From Euglena gracilis (lineage: Eukaryota > Euglenida > Euglenophyceae > Euglenales), in NCBI GenBank assembly GCA_039621445.1, contig CP154956.1, positions 21,665,295 to 21,729,294 of the forward strand: a DNA stretch of 64,000 nt. Direction: 5' to 3'. Position 1 is the stretch's first letter. Every line of letters starts with the position of its first letter. Both the position numbers and the translations under genes were made by a program. Shown piece by piece: positions 59,237 to 64,000 of the stretch. A model generated the notes under the pieces. That model was not told the DNA's origin, ran no database searches, and saw only the letters and a list, made by a program, of their open reading frames with translations.

Positions 59237-60208
59237 TCAAAAACTTGTCATGTAAACATCAATGTTATGCTTCTTGTTCCACAGCTTCCAATCTTGCTTG
59301 ACATACCCAACAAAACTGGTTGCTGGCTCCCAAGTGTCCTCCTCGAGCCCACACCCTTTCCAGCGGACTTTCCAAAGGTGCATACCTTTGTCGATTTTGT
59401 GATCGATGATTTTATGGACTACAAAATCGTCCGTCTCAGTTAATCTGGAACGGGGTTTGAAGTGCAGACAAGGGATGGGTTTCCCATCCGGTGGTGACAG
59501 GTATGGCTTGAAGTCGTCCATGTGAACGTCCTCAACACCATTCGGTAATGCAACCTTGTAACGCCCGCTGGTACCTAGTCTTTCTAGGATGTCACAGGGG
59601 CCGAGCCAGAGGGGGTCCAGCTTGGAAGACTGCATGCGAGTACGGCTATTCCGTACCCAAACGCGGTCACCGGGACTATACACAGGTGACTTGAAGTTCT
59701 GCAAAAACGATTTCCGTTTATTTGCATGAATTTCAGTGACTCGCTTCTGGACTGCAGAACGTAGATTTTCTACTTCCGCAAACCAGGTCTCGCAACTGAC
59801 ACTCGTTCCGGCGGGTCTCTCCGAAGGCACATCCCCTACGGCCGGAGGGTCCCGTGCGAAAACTACTTTATAGGGGGAGTGAGACAAAACCAACCCTGGT
59901 AGGGTATTCATATAAAACAAAGACCATGGTATAACTGATATCCAGTTACTGCGCGATTCAGCCAGTGAAAGGCGAAGCATATTCACGACGGATTTCACGG
60001 CTGCCTCGGCTCTACCATTGCCTTTGGGTCGGTATATAATGGAAAAATGTTGCTCGATTCCGAGTAAACCGCATAAAGTGGTGAAAAACCTTGAAGAAAT
60101 CAAATGGTCTTGATCACTCACTATTTCATTCGGTAAACCATTAAGCAAATACATTTTTCCAAAAATGTAGCTGCCAAACTTTGGGCAGCCAACCCTGACT
60201 TCTGGCAT
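59237..60208 (-). pseudogene. Element 3 integrase core (C-terminal half) and chromodomain
   Basis: 323 codons, start nominal. D32 (NEIVSDQDHL) and E68 (KGNGRAEAAV) are the second and third catalytic residues, 35 apart as is usual. A C-terminal SH3-like region (YSPGDRVWVRNS ... DILERLGTSGRYKVALPNGV) and a chromodomain (residues ~261-310, WKVRWKGCGLEEDTWEPATS) follow. The first catalytic aspartate and zinc finger are in the upstream frame, so a frameshift near 60130-60200 splits the enzyme. This half is otherwise intact to its stop. Confidence 0.88.
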
Positions 60209-60660
60209 GGAGTGACCACTATGTACCCACTCAGCCTGCAGACGACAACAAAAACGTAATCGTTAATTTTATCGTCCGTCCATTTGCACGGTTCTAATTC
60301 CACAAAATCCATGCAGAGGGATGTAAAAATGTCGGGGGGTACGGGGAAAAAGTCCATCGTACCAGGGGGGGTACCTCTGCGGGGTTTTACCGCTTGACAA
60401 ATTTGACACCGTTGCGCTATCCGCAAACAGCGTGAGTAGAGCTCCTTTTCGCTCAGGGTTGTACAGTACCTGCGGCCCACCAACAAAAGAAGTTTGGGGG
60501 CCCCAGGGTGACCGTGGTTGTGATAGCACAAAATTACATCATCAACCAGGTCCTGGGGGATACAATATTTGTTACCCGATTCATTGCGAAAAACTAACTG
60601 TAAAGGTGAAAGAGTGTAATTCTCCAGCACTTCGCCATTACGAAGTCTGGTGACAATGGT
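60121..60660 (-). pseudogene. Element 3 integrase N-terminal half
   Basis: This frame carries the HHCC zinc finger (VILCYHNHGHPGAP ... CLRIAQRCQICQAVKPRRG) and the first catalytic aspartate in SLCMDFVELEP. Sequence before about 60660 in this frame is out of register, and the RNase H side continues in another frame. It ends by running out of frame with the integrase core. Confidence 0.85.
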
Positions 60661-61433
60661 TGTCATACACCGGATCACGACTATAATCCCATTCGTGAAA
60701 GAACAGTGGGGAACAGGACTCCGTACGCGTAATACGCCGGGGTCCGGACGTGCTTCCACGTCGGCGCCTTCCTCGCACTGGTGCGACCAGGAATAGTTGT
60801 GACACGGGAAAAGAATCCAACAGATTGTCCGCAGCGTCGTTTCGGCGTGCGTATTCTTCAGCTTCCTGACTTCCATGAAAAGTCGCGTCTCCCTCATCCG
60901 GGTTCCCAGGGTAATACCAAGGGGCCCGACTGAGCGGATCCGCTACTTTTTGTGTGTGACCAGGGGTATAAATAACCACAAGGTTGAATTGACTCAAGAA
61001 TTCACTCCATCTGCATCGCCTTCCGACCGACGACATGGCCTTGTTCAAATCCTCGGTGTACCAGTGTTGTAGGCTCTCATGATCGGTCTTGACGAGGATC
61101 TGGAAGAGGCTGCTAGCTTCCCAGCTTCGGAATTTCTGGAGTATAAGCACGATTGCGTAGGTTTCCTTCTCGCGCATACTCCACTTGACTAGAACCTTTT
61201 CCGTCGTCGCCCTGTAACTTTCTGCTGAAGAAAGCCACAGGTCGGAGTTCATTCGCCGCGTTTTGCGCGCTAAGAACTCCGCCAACAGCGTAATCGCTGC
61301 TGTCGACCTCCAGGACATATGGTTTGTACGGGTCCGCGACTTCGAGGAAAACATTCTCCAAAAGCAAAACCTTTACTTTTTCAAGGTTTTTTTTCGCGCA
61401 TTTGGTCATCCCAAATGACTTTGGTGTTGTCAA
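60638..61433 (-). pseudogene. Element 3 RNase H and connection
   Basis: Two overlapping frames make up one RNase H. 61113-61433 holds YVLEVDSSDYAVGGVLSAQN ... LRPVAFFSRKL. 60638-61200 holds MREKETYAIVLILQKFRSWE, LVKTDHESLQHW and TPGHTQKVADPLSRAP. Active-site residues D (VDSSD), E (EKET), D (KTDHE) and D (VADPL) are all recognisable. One frameshift near 61190 divides them. RNase H would remove the RNA strand during reverse transcription. Confidence 0.85.
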
Positions 61434-61555
61434 CAGCCTGGTTTTTGAGCTGTTTGGTGAGGGGCACCGCGATTTTCGCGAAGTCCCTCATTTCTATCGC
61501 GTAATATTGGCCTAATCCCAAAAATCCTTTGAGGTGAGTAATCGTTTTGATTACC
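61434..61555 (-). pseudogene. Element 3 RT-RNase H connection segment
   Basis: Continuation of the RT thumb/connection in fragmented frames. On the minus strand a fragment reads GDITHLKGFLGLGQYYA-like sequence, typical after the RT palm of gypsy elements. No single open frame covers it. Confidence 0.55.
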
Positions 61556-62290
61556 TCAGGGGGGGGTCCATTTCTTGATGGCTTCGAGTTTGCTTGCAGC
61601 AGTTTTCCGCTGTCTATTGCTGAGGATGTGCCCGCAAAATTTTATAAGTATACGAAACAAATGCATTTTCGCGCCTTTCGCGAAAAGCAAATGTTTCTGA
61701 AAAGCGGTTAATACCGCACAAACACGGTGGAAGTGTGTGACGAGGATATCCTTGCTCGATTTTGCGGATGGTGGTGGCGTTCCCACCAGCACATCATCAA
61801 TGTACACAATGGCAAACGGTAAATCGCGTAGAACCCATTGAAACATCCGTTAAAACATGGCTGGGCCATTCTTAACACCCATGGGGAGTACCGTCCATTG
61901 GTACACACCCTTGGATGTCACGAATGCCGTGTATGGTTGTGAGTAGGGGTGCAAGTGCATTTGGTGAAAACCGTCCTCCAGGTCGAAAATTGACCACAAT
62001 CAGTTTTCTGATTTCTTGGTGATCAAAACCTCGATCAGGGGGAGCGGGAAGGGGTCATCCCTTGTCTGGGAGTCCCGGTACCGGTAATCCAGCACCAGTC
62101 TCCATTTCTTCTGACCTGAGGGGTCTGGGGGTTTAGGAACAACAAACGCCTGGGATGTCCACTCGCTTTTCGAGGGTACAATCCACTTGCGCTGAATAAA
62201 CTTCTCAATCATTTCATTGAGAGCTTGTTCGCGTTCTGCCGAACAACAAAAAAATTTCTGGTGCATTGGTTTAGCTCCTTCCTTAAGCTC
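61556..62290 (-). pseudogene. Element 3 reverse transcriptase
   Basis: One frame with two in-frame stops, TGA at 62000-62002 and TAA at 61850-61852. Fingers: KWRLVLDYRYRDSQTRDD and PFPLPLI. Palm motif A: SIFDLEDGFHQMHLHP with its catalytic D. Motif B region: VYQWTVLPMGVKNGPAMF. Motif C: FAIVYIDDVLVG with both aspartates. Unlike element 1, the catalytic residues survive while the frame does not. Confidence 0.9.
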
Positions 62291-62619
62291 AATCTTACAA
62301 GCAGCGAACGGACCGCGTATCGCGGGGTCGATGTCGCACGCGTATACTGGATTTTCCAGCACACCGTGAAATTGACGGGTAATCGGCGAACAGAATTCGG
62401 CTGAGTTAGGATGCTGACCTGAACTCTCGATGACTGCGGAAACCGCCAGGGTATCCCTGGGGCTACCGAGCTTCCTCGGCACCGCGAATTCGGACATTCC
62501 GAATGCATCGAAGAAATATAAGCGAAAAATGATTTCCTGTAAGGGTGGTAAAACTTTACCACAAAAATCTTCAAAAAACGGTACATTAGTGGGTAAATCC
62601 CACCAATGAAAACACACAT

Positions 62620-62870
62620 ACGATAGTTGGGTGAACCATTCCGCTTCCGGAATGATGGGTATGACAATAACTCCACGGGCTTCATCCCGCAGAATTTTCT
62701 CAACCGCACATCCGATAAGTTTTTGAGGAGGGTGCATCCATAACACCGTATCAACCCAAAATTTATCAAAAAATATGTGTGAGAGTGTTGTGACCAATGA
62801 CGTGGCAAACGGGCATGTGCATTGGATGAAAAGGCATCGATTTTCAATGCCAAATCAAAAGAATCAGCCA
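62620..62870 (-). pseudogene. Element 3 Dam-methyltransferase-like domain
   Basis: Split over two frames. Frame one (about 62862-62794) has LALKIDAFSSNAHARLPRHW. Frame two (from about 62797) has DTVLWMHPPQKLIGCAVEKI, then GVIVIPIIPEAEWFTQLSYV. The order D-x-F-S...N..., xHPPQ, hydrophobic strand then P..EWF matches the segment of element 1 (DLFANYLN, NPPF, VLVHPDW). It lies between protease and RT here too. HPPQ departs from the NPPF/DPPY of active enzymes. Confidence 0.65.
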
Positions 62871-63660
62871 ATGTCGCGATTTTGGAAAACCATCGTTCAA
62901 AAATGCGATATTGACCACAATTGAAAGCATTCCATACGCGTTCCGCGTATTCATGCACCCGATTTGCGGGTTGGAGTGTAGAAACACAATGAATGGATCC
63001 ACAAACATGCGTGCTGTCTTCCACTACCTCAAGGGGAAATCCCAAGGGAGTTTGGACAGGTTGGGGGATTCCCCATTCCGCGTCAAATCCGTACCAAGTG
63101 TGGTCGGGATGGTGATTAGGAATCACGCTTTTCGCGTTTCTAAACAACGAGGCTAATCCGTGTTGTTGGAGTACTCGGTGCTACAACCAAGTGTATACTT
63201 GGGTGTTGATTCCGTTTTCGGAATTGTGATTATTGTGGGATTTTGAACTAAACATCCACAATCGAAATCCAATTAGGTGGAAATTCTCCTGCAGTGCACA
63301 CATTGGAAGGAAGTGTAGTGGTTTGACGGGTGTGCGTCTAAGTGGGCGTCGATGGTATTAGCCGGTGAGTCTTGTACAGGTGTGCCTGGATTCGGCACAA
63401 CTGGTGGTAAACGTAGTGGTGGTGTAGTTGGGCGACTACTCAAACACCGTAATTACTTCAGGCCTTTGGACTTTCGTCTTGTAACCCAGTGGAACGGCGG
63501 GGGTACCGCTACTCGCTTGCCCTACCTCATGTGGAACGCATGTTGGTATGTCATTGGGTAGGGGGGAGGCTTTCACCGTACCCCGGGTGTGGAAAACGGT
63601 GGTTGGTGTGGTGGATAACGGTGTTGCCATTGTGGGTAACGGTTTTGGAAAAGTCGTGGT
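62870..63660 (-). pseudogene. Element 3 linker between protease and Dam-like domain
   Basis: 62870-63147 is open and encodes a WF-containing segment (RIFERWFSKIATLADSFD) that leads into the Dam-like domain; the mainly hydrophilic stretch before it has no known motif. 63436-63660 has a threonine/proline-rich frame. 63148-63435 shows nothing recognisable. Confidence 0.5.
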
Positions 63661-63662
63661 CG

Positions 63663-63995
63663 TCATGGTGGACGCCAACGGTGATGGTGGTTTGGGTGGC
63701 AATGAAGTGGTGGGTGTTGTGCGCAAACCATGGGAGTGGCAATCCACAACCAATCGGTACTGGCGTAAAAATGGTATCCCAAAATTACGTCAGACCGGTG
63801 AATTCCGGACTCGTAACCCCAAATATTGGTGAAATGTTGGATTTGTGGGGGGTGTGAGTGACGCTTGGGGATGATGGGCAAGAGTATCTCGAGCACACAT
63901 CCCAAATCACCACCGCACATGGGGGTGTTATCCGCGGTTGTGATTTTGATCGGTTTCTTGGCGCTTACCAAAAGCGTGGTCGGTATCAACCCCAA
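63663..63995 (-). pseudogene. Element 3 retropepsin, C-terminal part
   Basis: PIKITTADNTPM followed by VILGYHFYASTDW matches the second half of gypsy retropepsins (flap region, then the conserved I-L-G-x-x-F). The catalytic D-S/T-G should lie just beyond the right edge. Two registers are mixed within the frame, so at least one indel is likely. Confidence 0.6.
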
Positions 63996-64000
63996 CCGAA

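Larger units (their letters stand above)
58807..64000 (-). mobile_element. Element 3: decayed chromodomain Ty3/gypsy retroelement (partial)
   Basis: On the minus strand the order is protease (right edge), linker, Dam-like domain, reverse transcriptase, RNase H, integrase, chromodomain and then the 3' end against satellite at 58806. At least two in-frame stops and five frame changes break pol, so it is a pseudo-element. Gag and the 5' LTR lie beyond 64000. Its protein sequences differ greatly from element 1, so it belongs to another lineage. Confidence 0.9.

Overview
This window looks like repeat-rich, probably subtelomeric or heterochromatic, eukaryotic nuclear DNA. The evidence is kilobases of a 213-bp satellite, three LTR retroelements (two of them with chromodomain integrases), and a short TTAGGG telomeric tract. 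I see no host gene, tRNA, rRNA or CRISPR array. The lineage cannot be fixed from sequence alone. TTAGGG telomeres fit animals, fungi and several protist or algal groups, and the retroelement proteins do not point clearly to one of them.

Layout. (1) 1-19773: homogeneous 213-bp satellite in orientation 'F', meaning the + strand reads ...accattaaaccacgacaatc.... (2) 19774-26596: a different composite macrosatellite of about 1 kb. It is built from 163-bp and ~216-bp sub-repeats, a conserved dyad-symmetric ~69-bp block present five times, and long C-tracts that follow each dyad. (3) 26597-32056: the 5' part of an LTR retroelement on the minus strand (element 2). It has a 386-bp LTR, a PBS-like site, a long gag with coiled coil and twin zinc knuckles, and then the start of a Dam-methyltransferase-like domain, where it is cut off by the macrosatellite. 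(4) 32057-34223 and 41459-42605: satellite in orientation 'R'. This was once one block and is now split by (5) 34224-41458, a complete 7.2-kb Ty3/gypsy-type chromovirus on the minus strand (element 1). It has identical-length 192-bp LTRs and a 5-bp target duplication, but a dead reverse transcriptase. (6) 42628-55179: F satellite, more diverged and with short higher-order repeats, reached through a perfect inverted-repeat junction. (7) 55180-56106: four copies of a GC-rich 216-bp repeat capped by a 23-bp TTAGGG tract. (8) 56107-58249 R satellite, then 58250-58806 F satellite. (9) 58807-64000: the 3' and central part of a second, heavily decayed chromodomain gypsy element (element 3), running off the right edge.

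Three points stand out. First, all three retroelements, although clearly different, carry a segment shaped like a phage-type DNA N6-adenine methyltransferase (D-x-F-[AS]...N... then [NH]PP[FQ]). In the two gypsy elements it lies between protease and reverse transcriptase. Second, element 1 has a correctly phased X XXY YYZ heptamer (C CCA AAA) at the gag/pol overlap. Third, the layout F satellite - 216-bp repeat - TTAGGG - R satellite is what an end-to-end joining of two similar chromosome ends would leave behind.
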